This document shows, piece after piece, positions 25,008 to 33,455 of a stretch of DNA of 43,748 nucleotides. The first letter of the stretch is position 1. Each line of letters starts with the position of its first letter. Position numbers and translations under genes: made by a program. Location of the stretch: the NCBI GenBank assembly GCA_003151745.1, contig PLYJ01000218.1, positions 1 through 43,748 on the forward strand. Reading direction: 5' to 3'. The notes below the pieces were generated by a model. The model did no database searches. It had not been told where the DNA came from and worked only from the letters and a program-made list of their open reading frames with translations. This stretch comes from Bacteroidota bacterium (GTDB taxonomy: Bacteria; Bacteroidota; Bacteroidia; AKYH767-A; 2013-40CM-41-45).

Positions 25008-25622
25008 ATGAGAAAAATTTTAACAAGACAAGAAACAGAAGTGGTTTTGGAACCACATTATAGTAAAATTACTGATGCCATCAGTAATGGATTCGGAGAT
25101 TACCTAAAGGTTTTAGCAAACCTAAATGCGGAAGGTAAAAGAGTTGTTTTTAAAAAGGGAACAATTGCCGGAATGATACACGATTTTATTAAGGCACGAA
25201 TAAAAGATGCTTTTACTGAAAACGACAATGTCGAAACAAAAGAGTTCAATAGGATTTTTGGGGTTCATATTGATGGTAAAATTCTGATACGATTTAAAAA
25301 AATTAACAACGACTTTACAACATCAAATATTCAGACAAAACAAACAGTCGATTTTGAGAAGCAGTATGAGATTGAAGGGCTGCCTGGAAAGTCCACTTTT
25401 TTGTATGCAGGATATTTACCTGATGCGACTTGGACAAATATCAAAAATATTTATCTGCTCTGTAAGAAAGGTGGAAATCTTGTTTGGCAAAAGGACCTTA
25501 CTGGATTTGCGGAACAGACTCAAATCAGTTTTGTAATACCAATTGAAGAACAGGAAGAAACAGTTGTAAGCAGAGTGAAAATTAAAACTACAAAAAAGAA
25601 AATTACAAATACAGGAACTTAA
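25008..25622 (+). CDS. Putative toxin or partner of the ImmA/IrrE-type regulator
   Basis: 204 residues, not recognised by motif. N-terminal helical region (about 1-75), then a beta-rich region, ending in a lysine-rich tail (KIKTTKKKITNT). It lies 16 nt upstream of an XRE-ImmA/IrrE gene on the same strand, the arrangement of the RosmerTA defence/toxin-antitoxin type where an unrelated small protein is the toxin. A TTTACCTTTAC box about 35 nt before the ATG could be its promoter. Assignment as toxin is by context only. Confidence 0.6.
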   Translation: MRKILTRQETEVVLEPHYSKITDAISNGFGDYLKVLANLNAEGKRVVFKKGTIAGMIHDFIKARIKDAFTENDNVETKEFNRIFGVHIDGKILIRFKKINNDFTTSNIQTKQTVDFEKQYEIEGLPGKSTFLYAGYLPDATWTNIKNIYLLCKKGGNLVWQKDLTGFAEQTQISFVIPIEEQEETVVSRVKIKTTKKKITNTGT

Positions 25623-25638
25623 ATAGAAAAAATAAATT

Positions 25639-26700
25639 ATGATTGAAATAAATTCCAAAATGATTGTGCTTGCGAGAGAAGCACGGGGCTATACTCAAAA
25701 GGAGTTAGCTGAATTATTAGGGATTACACAAGGGTCGCTATCTAAAATTGAGAAAGGTATTCAAACACCTTCTGATGAAGTGCTATCATCAATTTGTGAA
25801 AAGTTGGAGTACCCTATCACCTTCTTTGAGCAGCAAGATAAAGTTTACAATCCTGAATTAATTTATTTCAGAAGAAGGATTGTAATAAAGAAAAAAATTT
25901 TGTTGAGGGCAGAAGCGACGATGAACATTATCAGAATGAACATTGAAAGATTACTTAGCAGTGTTGAAGTACCGGAAGCAAATTTATTGCATTGGGATGT
26001 TGAAGAACACGGAACACCTATGGAAGCGGCACAAATGCTAAGGCAAAGATGGAAAATACCAAAAGGAAGAATTGAGAATCTTACAAAGATTATTGAGGAT
26101 AATGGAATATTAATAGTTCCATTCGATTTTGGTTCGGAAAAATTGGATGGATTAAGTATGTATACAACGGACAATCAACCAATCATTTTTGTCAATAATA
26201 AAATTCCCGGAGACAGGTTGCGGCTTACCATCGGACATGAACTTGGACATCTTGTCATGCACTTTGGAAGAATGATTGATAAAATAAGAGATGTTGAAAA
26301 GGAAGCTATGGGATTTGCAGCAGAGCTTCTTGTACCTGCAAAGGAGTTTGTAAATAGTATAGAGGGATTTGATTTGAGAGCATTGGCAAGCCAAAAAATG
26401 TATTGGCTTGTTTCTATGGGTGCTTTGCTTTTCAGAGGAAAAGAATTAAACCTGATAACCGATAATCAATACAGATATGTGTGGCAACAGATGGCAATGC
26501 TCGGTTATAAAACAAATGAACCTGCTGAATTAAAAATTCCAAGAGAAAAACCTACACTGTTAAAAGAAATTATGGAAATGCACATTACGAATTTAGGGTA
26601 CACAAGAAATGAAATAGCTAATATGCTGAATATCGGATTAACTGATTTGCAAGAGTATTATTATTCAGATAATTTGAAACTAAGAATTTTAAAAGCTTAA
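25639..26700 (+). CDS. XRE helix-turn-helix plus ImmA/IrrE metallopeptidase protein
   Basis: 353 residues. An XRE-type HTH covers about 8-62 (YTQKELAELLGITQGSLSKIEKG). An M78 (ImmA/IrrE) peptidase domain covers about 150-270, with the zinc site HELGH at 200-204 and a downstream acidic helix (EKEAMGFAAELLVP). Such proteins act as repressors or antitoxins whose own or partner cleavage lifts repression, as in ICEBs1 ImmA and RmrA of RosmerTA. It is coupled to the 204-residue gene in front. The C-terminal 80 residues look like a further helical/HTH-type segment (GYTRNEIANMLNIGLTDLQEY). Confidence 0.85.
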   Translation: MIEINSKMIVLAREARGYTQKELAELLGITQGSLSKIEKGIQTPSDEVLSSICEKLEYPITFFEQQDKVYNPELIYFRRRIVIKKKILLRAEATMNIIRMNIERLLSSVEVPEANLLHWDVEEHGTPMEAAQMLRQRWKIPKGRIENLTKIIEDNGILIVPFDFGSEKLDGLSMYTTDNQPIIFVNNKIPGDRLRLTIGHELGHLVMHFGRMIDKIRDVEKEAMGFAAELLVPAKEFVNSIEGFDLRALASQKMYWLVSMGALLFRGKELNLITDNQYRYVWQQMAMLGYKTNEPAELKIPREKPTLLKEIMEMHITNLGYTRNEIANMLNIGLTDLQEYYYSDNLKLRILKA

Positions 26701-26983
26701 TTTATTTACAATAAAAGAAATAATAAAATGAAATGAAAGATAATTAAAACTAAAAAGCCAGGCATTGGTGGAACAATGACTGACTTCCATTGGAATAAGT
26801 TTTCTTGCTTTGGATGGCTGAGAAAAAACAGGGCTTATCACCCCTTCGTTATTTATTCCTTTTTAATTGAGGTGCCGAAAGTATGGAGATGAAATTACTT
26901 CTCCAAATCATTTGCCCTCTTTTACCCGGCAATGTGCTATTGCTGACTTGATAGCACTTAATTACTTTAATTTTTTTAAAACA
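26701..26983. other. Gene-free stretch before the DUF2188 gene
   Basis: Only a 23-codon ORF and no strong hairpins. A GTGCTATTGCTGACTTGATAGCAC partial dyad lies near 26935-26958. Nothing further supported. Confidence 0.4.
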
Positions 26984-27193
26984 ATGAGTAAAGGTAAAGA
27001 CCAACATGTTGTGCCTCATAATGGCGAATGGGCTGTTAGAGGGGCTGGAAATGGCAAAGCCACAGTGATTGTGGAAACCCAAAGAGAGGCAATCAAAATT
27101 GCCCATGAAATTTCATATAACCAAAGTTCCGAGATGTATATTCACGGAAGGCATGGGAAAATCCGAGAGGGAATTGACCCAACTAAAAAATAA
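26984..27193 (+). CDS. DUF2188 domain protein
   Basis: 69 residues from the ATG at 26984. QHVVPHNGEWAVRGAGNGKA followed by QREAIKIAHEISYNQSSEMYIHGRHGKIRE is the complete DUF2188 pattern: a small beta-hairpin-plus-helix protein of unknown function, common beside mobile elements and phage genes. An upstream in-frame extension has no family similarity and was rejected. It ends at a strong bidirectional terminator. Confidence 0.85.
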   Translation: MSKGKDQHVVPHNGEWAVRGAGNGKATVIVETQREAIKIAHEISYNQSSEMYIHGRHGKIREGIDPTKK

Positions 27194-27218
27194 AATGGGT
27201 GTAATATGAAATAAGGAT

Positions 27219-27242
27219 AAAAGGGGCTGAAAAGCCCCTTTT
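27219..27242. terminator. Bidirectional terminator
   Basis: AAAAGGGGCT-GAAA-AGCCCCTTTT, a perfect 10-bp stem with a GAAA loop. It separates the DUF2188 gene (plus) from the PLD-helicase gene (minus), whose stop is 5 nt away. Confidence 0.92.
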
Positions 27243-27246
27243 ATTT

Positions 27247-30200
27247 TCAAAGCAACTTTGCCTTGTCAGTATTTACGATTAGTTCAAAATCAGATATACT
27301 GATTTTGTTTAGCCCGATGAGGGCTATTTTCTTTTTAACTCTTTCGCCATTTACATACGTGCCGGTGCTTTCGAGGTCGTAGAGCATTACGTCATTTTTT
27401 GTGTTTACGATTACGCAATGCCTTCGGCTTATTGCTGTGCCCGGAAAGGATATGTCGTTGTTTCCAAATTCTTTTCTGCCGATTTTAATTATGCCCTGAC
27501 TGTATTCTTCCGGTTCTTTTGAAAGTTGCTTGCTGATATGAAGCGACATATTTCTTTTGCTGTGATTACCGAAACGGTAATCCTGAAAAAGCAACTTTGA
27601 TTTCAAAGTTGGCTTTTTATCGAGCGAATGTGATTTATCACTTTCGAGAATGACGGCTAAATTGTAATCAATGAAAAAATTGCTCTTCTCTTTCATTACT
27701 GTTTTGGGTAAAAAGGTTTCGCCAATATTTTGCATGACGATACTAACGTAATAGTTGTTGGCAAAGCAAGCAATATCGGGTGCTACTTCCATCAGCATTT
27801 TTGCAAGCTGCATGGCAGCTTCATACCTTCCTGTTTCGTAGAAACATTGAAGGAGGAGGTTGTATGCTTCGTAGTCGGAAGGATTACGGTGAAGGTGGTC
27901 TGATAACAAGGAAATTGCCGTAGGGTAATTTTCGAGTTCAAGGTTTATCCAACCCAAATCTTTTTGAACGTCTAAGCGTGGATTGAGTTTGAGCGCCTTT
28001 TCGTAATACTGTTTTGCAAGCGGGATTTTATGCGACATCAAATAAAACTTTCCAGCCACTCTGAATATGTTGACGTTGGGAGAAAAGTTCTTTTCTGCAA
28101 ACTCAATATAATACCTGGCTCTTAACCACTGCTTAGAGTTGAGGGATTTTTCTGCTTTAGCAGCAAAATTACGAAAATAAGTGACTACAGAACTTGTTTC
28201 TATCTTGCTTTCGGGCTGTATCTTGCGACTTGTGCGGCTTTTCTTTGGCAAATATTTTATTTGCTCAAAGAGGTCTGCATTGTTATCACGGAGGTCTGTT
28301 ATAACTCTAAGGTATTTTAACTCGCTCTCCTGCTCATTTTCCTCGCCTGTGATAAACTCTTTTGAGGTCAACTTCTGGAACAGTTCAAAGGATTTAATTT
28401 CTTCCCCATCAGTCAACAGCTTTGCGTCATTACCCAACATTTCAATGAAGTAATTTATTTTGGCTATCGCTGCTTCCTCTAACTTGATGATGCTGTTAGA
28501 CTGTGTAGTAGGGAAGAAATTATAGGTATGTATTTTCTTGTGGGGAGTATCAACACGGTTTATACGACCAACACGCTGTATCATTCGGGTTGGATTCCAG
28601 GGGATGTCGTAATTGATTACCACATTAGAGCGATGAAGGTTAATACCTTCTGACAGAACTTCCGTTGCTATCAATATCCTGTAATCATCTGCCTTATGTC
28701 TCGCCTTGTTATCGAAATTGGAGATAACTATTTTCAGTTCATCCGCACCGGAACTGCCATGATATAACAAAGGTTTCTCTTTGAGCTTGTCTTCTAATTC
28801 ACCTGTGAGGTATTCGGCTGTTTCTTTCGATTCGCTGAACAAAATGATTTTACTTTTGCTTAATACCTTGTCTGTTTTCAGTACCCTGACAAACTCATCC
28901 AACTTTGGGTCTTTCTTTACCTGCTCCCAAAGTGATTTGATGTGTTTGAGCGTTTTTAAATCCTTATCTAAATCTTTTTTGAAATCAGGACTGAAATCGC
29001 TTGCCTTGTATTGCTCTGCCTTTTCGCTGTCAATTAATCTTTCAATGGCTTCAAAATCGTCTGCCATCAGGTATTCCATTACTTTAGCAAGATGCTTTTT
29101 GCTGAGATAGACATGACCCTTGTGATATGCTTTTAAGAAAATCTCATAGGATTTAATGAACCTGTCAAGCGTTTGATTGAAAGCAAAGAAGCTGCTCTCC
29201 AACCGTTTAATGAGCAGGGTTTTCATAAAGCTCATTAAGTTCTTTTGCTGTGTCTTTTCAAAATCTGAAATGGATTCTTTCAGGTATAAAAGCGGTGCGT
29301 AACGGCAGTATGTGAAATTCTTCCTGTCTGTAATCAACTGAATAGTTTCCATGAAAATGGAATCCAGCTTTGCATCTAATTGGTAAAAGATAGGTTCGGG
29401 CTTTGCTACATCGGGAAATCTTAAATTCTGCAACAACAAATCTTCTTTGTAGTAAAGCTGAATTTCATTTCGTGTTCTGCGCACCATGAGGAACTTTAGC
29501 ACCTTATCACGGATTTGATGCGCGTTTTCCTTTACTACATTCATATATTCCTCATAGTCTTCTTGCCTGTCAAGGTCCTTCAATCTTTTTTGTAAACCAG
29601 TGAAGAAGGCGTCAAGATTTGGAATGCCCGGAATGGTGCTGTTCTTTCCCTTTTGAAACAGTTTGATTTGTGAGAGAATATCGAACGGTGAATTGTTAAG
29701 CGGCGTAGCCGTTACAAGAATTACCTTTTTGCCTTTGCAGATTTGCGAAAGGTTTTCGTAACTCATGTTTAGTTCGTTACGAAACTTGTGTGCTTCATCA
29801 ATGAAGATATTATCATAGCGGTCTGTACCGTCCTCAATGATTTTAGCCAGCTTGCCTACGGATTCAAAATGCGAAGCAATTTTGAACTCATGGAAAACAT
29901 TAGGCCATGAATTGGGGTTGCTGCGGTCAAGCAAGGCCGGGGAAGCTACAACCAAATTCCTGCCGGGAAGTTGGTTGGCAAGCATTGCGGAAATATAGGT
30001 TTTACCCAAACCCACGACATCAGAGAGAAACACGCCTCCGTATTCTTCCAAAATCTTTTTTGCATTGTAAACGGCTTGCTCCTGGTATTTAAGCCGCATA
30101 AATTCTTTCGGGAAGTTCTTATAGAACAAATCATCATCAATGTTCAAATCTTCTCTGAAATACTCGTAGAGTAATTTCAGGTAAAGCTGATAGGGTGTGA

Positions 30201-30846
30201 TTGTATCATTGAGCCATGTCTTTTTGTTGATGGTGTCAACGTAATATTCCGAAATGTCAACGGCTTCTTTCCAAAGGGCTTCAAACTGCTCCAACGCAAA
30301 TTTTACATCGGCGCTGTTCTTTAATTGGACATTGAACTCACGGTTTGCAAGTAACCCTGATTCTGAGAAGTTACTGGAGCCGGTGATTACATTTCCGTAA
30401 TCACGGTCTCCTTCTTTGTAACGACTGATGTAAACTTTGGCGTGAAGGTTCTTGCTTGGGTGGGCTTTGATTTCAATTTTGCCGAGTTCTATGAACTCGC
30501 AAAATTTTCTTATCCCTTCTTCTACATTGTAATTGTCGGCTGCTGTTTCTACCTCCTCCAACAGTTCTTTTTCAAATACCTTTTCAATGGCGGCGTGGGA
30601 TTCAAAATCAAATTCTTTTTGCCTGACGGTTTCAATTATCTGATAGGTTTTCTTGTCTATTGACAGCCCTACCAATATCCTTATTTTCTCAATGCCTTCA
30701 AACGACTTGTAAAGGTGAAAAAAGCCGCTACTGCGGAAATACCCCACAAGTATATCGAAATAGCGAACATCCTTTAATGTTCGTTTGAAGCGGTCTAATA
30801 GGGTACTCCCTTGCTCGTTGGTAAAAAATGTCAGGTCGGTATTCAT
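27247..30846 (-). CDS. PLD nuclease - SNF2 helicase - TPR - FHA fusion protein
   Basis: 1199 residues. An N-terminal phospholipase-D domain carries one HKD-type motif (HAKVY at 135, then GSSNFSESG at about 156-164). It is followed by a SNF2/superfamily-2 helicase with Walker A DVVGLGKT (276-283), DEAH (350-353), TATPLNNSP, and C-terminal motifs around LSEGINLHRSNVVINYD and QRVGRINRVD. Residues about 920-1060 form TPR-like repeats. About 1105-1199 form an FHA domain with the phosphopeptide-binding SRRHC and STGTYVNGERV signatures. PLD-helicase proteins are frequent in defence islands and DISARM-like systems; the TPR-FHA tail is unusual and implies control by threonine phosphorylation or a phosphoprotein partner. 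No kinase gene is in the window. Divergent from the Septu-like operon. Confidence 0.88.
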   Translation of the reverse strand: MNTDLTFFTNEQGSTLLDRFKRTLKDVRYFDILVGYFRSSGFFHLYKSFEGIEKIRILVGLSIDKKTYQIIETVRQKEFDFESHAAIEKVFEKELLEEVETAADNYNVEEGIRKFCEFIELGKIEIKAHPSKNLHAKVYISRYKEGDRDYGNVITGSSNFSESGLLANREFNVQLKNSADVKFALEQFEALWKEAVDISEYYVDTINKKTWLNDTITPYQLYLKLLYEYFREDLNIDDDLFYKNFPKEFMRLKYQEQAVYNAKKILEEYGGVFLSDVVGLGKTYISAMLANQLPGRNLVVASPALLDRSNPNSWPNVFHEFKIASHFESVGKLAKIIEDGTDRYDNIFIDEAHKFRNELNMSYENLSQICKGKKVILVTATPLNNSPFDILSQIKLFQKGKNSTIPGIPNLDAFFTGLQKRLKDLDRQEDYEEYMNVVKENAHQIRDKVLKFLMVRRTRNEIQLYYKEDLLLQNLRFPDVAKPEPIFYQLDAKLDSIFMETIQLITDRKNFTYCRYAPLLYLKESISDFEKTQQKNLMSFMKTLLIKRLESSFFAFNQTLDRFIKSYEIFLKAYHKGHVYLSKKHLAKVMEYLMADDFEAIERLIDSEKAEQYKASDFSPDFKKDLDKDLKTLKHIKSLWEQVKKDPKLDEFVRVLKTDKVLSKSKIILFSESKETAEYLTGELEDKLKEKPLLYHGSSGADELKIVISNFDNKARHKADDYRILIATEVLSEGINLHRSNVVINYDIPWNPTRMIQRVGRINRVDTPHKKIHTYNFFPTTQSNSIIKLEEAAIAKINYFIEMLGNDAKLLTDGEEIKSFELFQKLTSKEFITGEENEQESELKYLRVITDLRDNNADLFEQIKYLPKKSRTSRKIQPESKIETSSVVTYFRNFAAKAEKSLNSKQWLRARYYIEFAEKNFSPNVNIFRVAGKFYLMSHKIPLAKQYYEKALKLNPRLDVQKDLGWINLELENYPTAISLLSDHLHRNPSDYEAYNLLLQCFYETGRYEAAMQLAKMLMEVAPDIACFANNYYVSIVMQNIGETFLPKTVMKEKSNFFIDYNLAVILESDKSHSLDKKPTLKSKLLFQDYRFGNHSKRNMSLHISKQLSKEPEEYSQGIIKIGRKEFGNNDISFPGTAISRRHCVIVNTKNDVMLYDLESTGTYVNGERVKKKIALIGLNKISISDFELIVNTDKAKLL

Positions 30847-30863
30847 CTACTCAATTATAGGTG

Positions 30864-30931
30864 CGAAATATAGAGTAAATTAACGAATTAAGGGGAAATT
30901 CGCATATTAACGTTGAAATTTGTTAGTTTCG
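30864..30931. promoter_or_regulatory. Divergent promoter region between PLD-helicase and Septu-like operon
   Basis: On the minus strand TATATTTCG (plus 30864-30872) and on the plus strand TAGTTTCG (30924-30931) each match TAnnTTTG with a C inserted or substituted at the end. They sit 18 and 30 nt from the respective ATGs. Shared spacing suggests coordinated expression of the two defence units. Confidence 0.4.
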
Positions 30932-30960
30932 CGCAAGCCAAAAAACCGACAACAGCAATA

Positions 30961-32256
30961 ATGGAAATTACAAAGATCACTTTAAAAAATATTCGATGCT
31001 TCGAGAACTTAGAGATTGATCTTAGCCGGCACGATGGTGCTAAAAAATGGCTTGTCATATTAGGAGATAACGGAGTAGGCAAAACTACGGTTTTGCGCAG
31101 TATTGCTTTGGGGCTTTGTGAAGAAGCTGGAGCTTCTGCATTGCTTGCTGAACTTGCGGGGGAATGGATTAGAACTGGTGCTGAAAAAGGGACCATTAGA
31201 ATTGAATTGAAACCATACCCAGGTTATAATGGTGTTGCTTCCATTGAAACCACTCTAACAAGAAGTGATTATGGCGAATACAAATTGCAACAATTAAATA
31301 CTCCTAAAACTCCATCTGATTTTTCATGGGAAAAATTGTTTGTTTGTGCTTATGGAGCCGGACGTGGAGTTTTTGGCACCGCTGATTTGTCGGAATATGC
31401 AGTAACTGATTCAGTCTATTCATTATTTAATTATAAATCAGAATTACAAAACCCTGAATTAAATTTAAGACGAATCGCATCTGAGGCAGTTGATACAAGC
31501 CTAATACTTAGAAAACTCGAAAAGGTATTAATGGTCAAAGAAGGTGCGATTGCATTAAATAAATCCGGGATAACAATTGACGGCTCATGGGGTAAATCAA
31601 TGCCAACAGGTACATTAAGCGATGGCTATGTAGGAACTTTAACGTGGCTGCTTGATATGTATGGGTGGAAATTACTCTTCGATGAAAAAATGACAGATAC
31701 AGAATTGCGGGGAATTATCATTGTTGATGAATTAGAACAACATTTGCATCCTAAATGGCAAAAACAAATAATCAAACTTTTGTCCGATCAATTCCCTGAC
31801 GTTCAATTTATCACTTCTTCACATTCGCCATTGTGTGTAATAGGAACAACTGATTTAAATGATGATGAATGTGCTATAACTGTATTGCATCAGGGAGAAG
31901 GAAAGGTACTTTCTAAATCAGCATCACCTCCAAGGGGGAAACGAGCGGATCAGGTTTTGACTTCATACTTATTTGAATTATACTCGACAAGTGATAATCA
32001 AATCAAGAATAATATTGAGCAATATAATAATCTATATAAATTGGAGCGTAATGATTCACAAGAAGTAGAATTTCAAAGGTTATATAAATATTTGAATGAA
32101 ACATTAGGATCTGCAGAAACAGAACTTGAAAAAAAGGTTGGTCAAGTTCTAAATAACACATTGAATGCTCTTTTTGCTGACAAGATAAAAGACGAATCAG
32201 TAAAAAAGAGTCCTGAAAATTTTGAATTGATTCGACAATTAAATGAATTATTATAA
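30961..32256 (+). CDS. Septu-like AAA/ABC-type ATPase (PtuA-like)
   Basis: 431 residues from the ATG at 30961 (an upstream TTG frame was rejected). Walker A GDNGVGKT is at 35-42, a signature-like GTLSDGYVGTLTWLLD at about 217-232, Walker B IIIVDELEQHLHP at 252-264, and the H-loop-like ITSSHSPL at about 284-291. This is the RecF/SMC-related ATPase type used by Septu, retron Ec78 and related OLD-type systems. It is followed after 6 nt by an HNH nuclease gene, which is the Septu arrangement. It probably holds the nuclease inactive until phage activity or ATP loss triggers it, as known for Septu; specifics here are inferred. Confidence 0.85.
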   Translation: MEITKITLKNIRCFENLEIDLSRHDGAKKWLVILGDNGVGKTTVLRSIALGLCEEAGASALLAELAGEWIRTGAEKGTIRIELKPYPGYNGVASIETTLTRSDYGEYKLQQLNTPKTPSDFSWEKLFVCAYGAGRGVFGTADLSEYAVTDSVYSLFNYKSELQNPELNLRRIASEAVDTSLILRKLEKVLMVKEGAIALNKSGITIDGSWGKSMPTGTLSDGYVGTLTWLLDMYGWKLLFDEKMTDTELRGIIIVDELEQHLHPKWQKQIIKLLSDQFPDVQFITSSHSPLCVIGTTDLNDDECAITVLHQGEGKVLSKSASPPRGKRADQVLTSYLFELYSTSDNQIKNNIEQYNNLYKLERNDSQEVEFQRLYKYLNETLGSAETELEKKVGQVLNNTLNALFADKIKDESVKKSPENFELIRQLNELL

Positions 32257-32262
32257 ATATTA

Positions 32263-33084
32263 ATGACCCATTTAAATTTTACTGAGCCCACAGATACAGA
32301 ATGGACTACTTGGATTGCACAATGTAACACGGCAAGTCTCTCTTTAATTGCATCTCATACAGCAGGCACACCGGAAAAGATTAATACGAGTTTATATGCT
32401 GGTCAAAAGCATAGGTTCTATGATGCTCCTTTCCATGGCAAGTGTGCCTATTGTGAATCAAAAATAGAAGAAACGTCTCCAAATTATGTTGAACATTTTC
32501 GACCAAAGGGAGAAGTCCGGGATATTAAAAATGTAATAATAAACAATCATGGAACTACAATACCGCACTCCGGATATTATTGGTTAGCTTATAATTGGAA
32601 AAACCTATTACCAACTTGTTGGAATTGCAATACCTGGCATGAAGACAAATCAGGTGTTATGGTTGGAAAAGGAAATAGATTTCCAGTAGATGGAAGGTAT
32701 GCTGAAATTCCAGGGGGAGAAGCAACTGAAGCGGCATTACTGATAAACCCCATGCATGAAAATCCTGATGTGCATATATATATGGATGAAGTTGGTTTTA
32801 TCAGAAATAAACCCGGATCAACAAAAGCAGATAATACTGTCGAGCTTTTCGGTTTAAATACACGCGAAGCACTTGTAAATGGAAGGAAAAAGGAATATGA
32901 TAACATCAGTCGCAGGGTAAAACTTCTTTTTATAGCTTCTGAAAGTGAGAAGGCTCAGGAAATGAGAGAGATTAAAGAAATATCAGAGGGAAGAGAAGAA
33001 TATACGATAGCTGCAAAACGAGCGATAGCTGATGTTCTTGTGTCAGTGCAGACAACGAGCACTCAATTAGGCAGCGGCTTATGA
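32263..33084 (+). CDS. Septu-like HNH endonuclease (PtuB-like)
   Basis: 273 residues. The core is CAYCESKIEE (Cys61, Cys64), VEHFRPKGEV (Glu77, His78) and LAYNWKNLLPTCWNCN (Cys119, Cys122), matching the TIGR02646/PtuB HNH group in order and spacing. In known systems PtuB is the effector that cuts DNA or, in some cases, tRNA under control of PtuA. Its stop overlaps the next start (ATGA at 33081-33084), so the SpeD-like protein is translationally coupled to it. That is not part of the canonical two-gene Septu. Confidence 0.85.
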   Translation: MTHLNFTEPTDTEWTTWIAQCNTASLSLIASHTAGTPEKINTSLYAGQKHRFYDAPFHGKCAYCESKIEETSPNYVEHFRPKGEVRDIKNVIINNHGTTIPHSGYYWLAYNWKNLLPTCWNCNTWHEDKSGVMVGKGNRFPVDGRYAEIPGGEATEAALLINPMHENPDVHIYMDEVGFIRNKPGSTKADNTVELFGLNTREALVNGRKKEYDNISRRVKLLFIASESEKAQEMREIKEISEGREEYTIAAKRAIADVLVSVQTTSTQLGSGL

Positions 33085-33455
33085 GTAAACCTTACGGGAA
33101 AGAATTGATTCTTGATTTACATCATTGTGATGCATCAACTTTTAATAGAAAGAGCTTAAAAAAGTATTTTAAAGAATTGTGTATTCAGATTGATATGCAA
33201 AGGGCTAAACTGTGTTGGTGGGATGATCATGGAGTGGCACCGGAGGAACAACAAACGTTACCTCATTTGAAAGGCACCTCAGCAGTACAGTTTATTATGA
33301 CAAGCAATATTGTTATACATACTCTCGATCTTTTGGGAAATGTATATATTAATATTTTTTCATGTAAGGATTTTGATGCAGATGTAGCTAAAAAGTTTAC
33401 AGAAAATTGGTTTAAAGGCAAAGTTGTAAGTTCACACGAAATAAAAAGGATATAA
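33081..33455 (+). CDS. S-adenosylmethionine decarboxylase-like (SpeD-type) protein
   Basis: 124 residues, the length of class 1B AdoMet decarboxylase proenzymes. The pyruvoyl-precursor serine, processing histidine and catalytic cysteine are found at Ser75, His80 and Cys95, with spacing 5 and 15 identical to Ser63/His68/Cys83 of the bacterial enzymes. The usual Glu-Ser-His at the cleavage site is changed to Thr-Ser-Asn (MTSNIVIHT). The N-terminal LILDLHHCD and C-terminal VYINIFSCKDFDADVA also fit. Self-processing is therefore plausible, but the substrate may differ: some SpeD homologues decarboxylate ornithine or arginine. It is locked into the Septu-like operon by start-stop overlaps on both sides. 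Confidence 0.75.
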   Translation: MSKPYGKELILDLHHCDASTFNRKSLKKYFKELCIQIDMQRAKLCWWDDHGVAPEEQQTLPHLKGTSAVQFIMTSNIVIHTLDLLGNVYINIFSCKDFDADVAKKFTENWFKGKVVSSHEIKRI

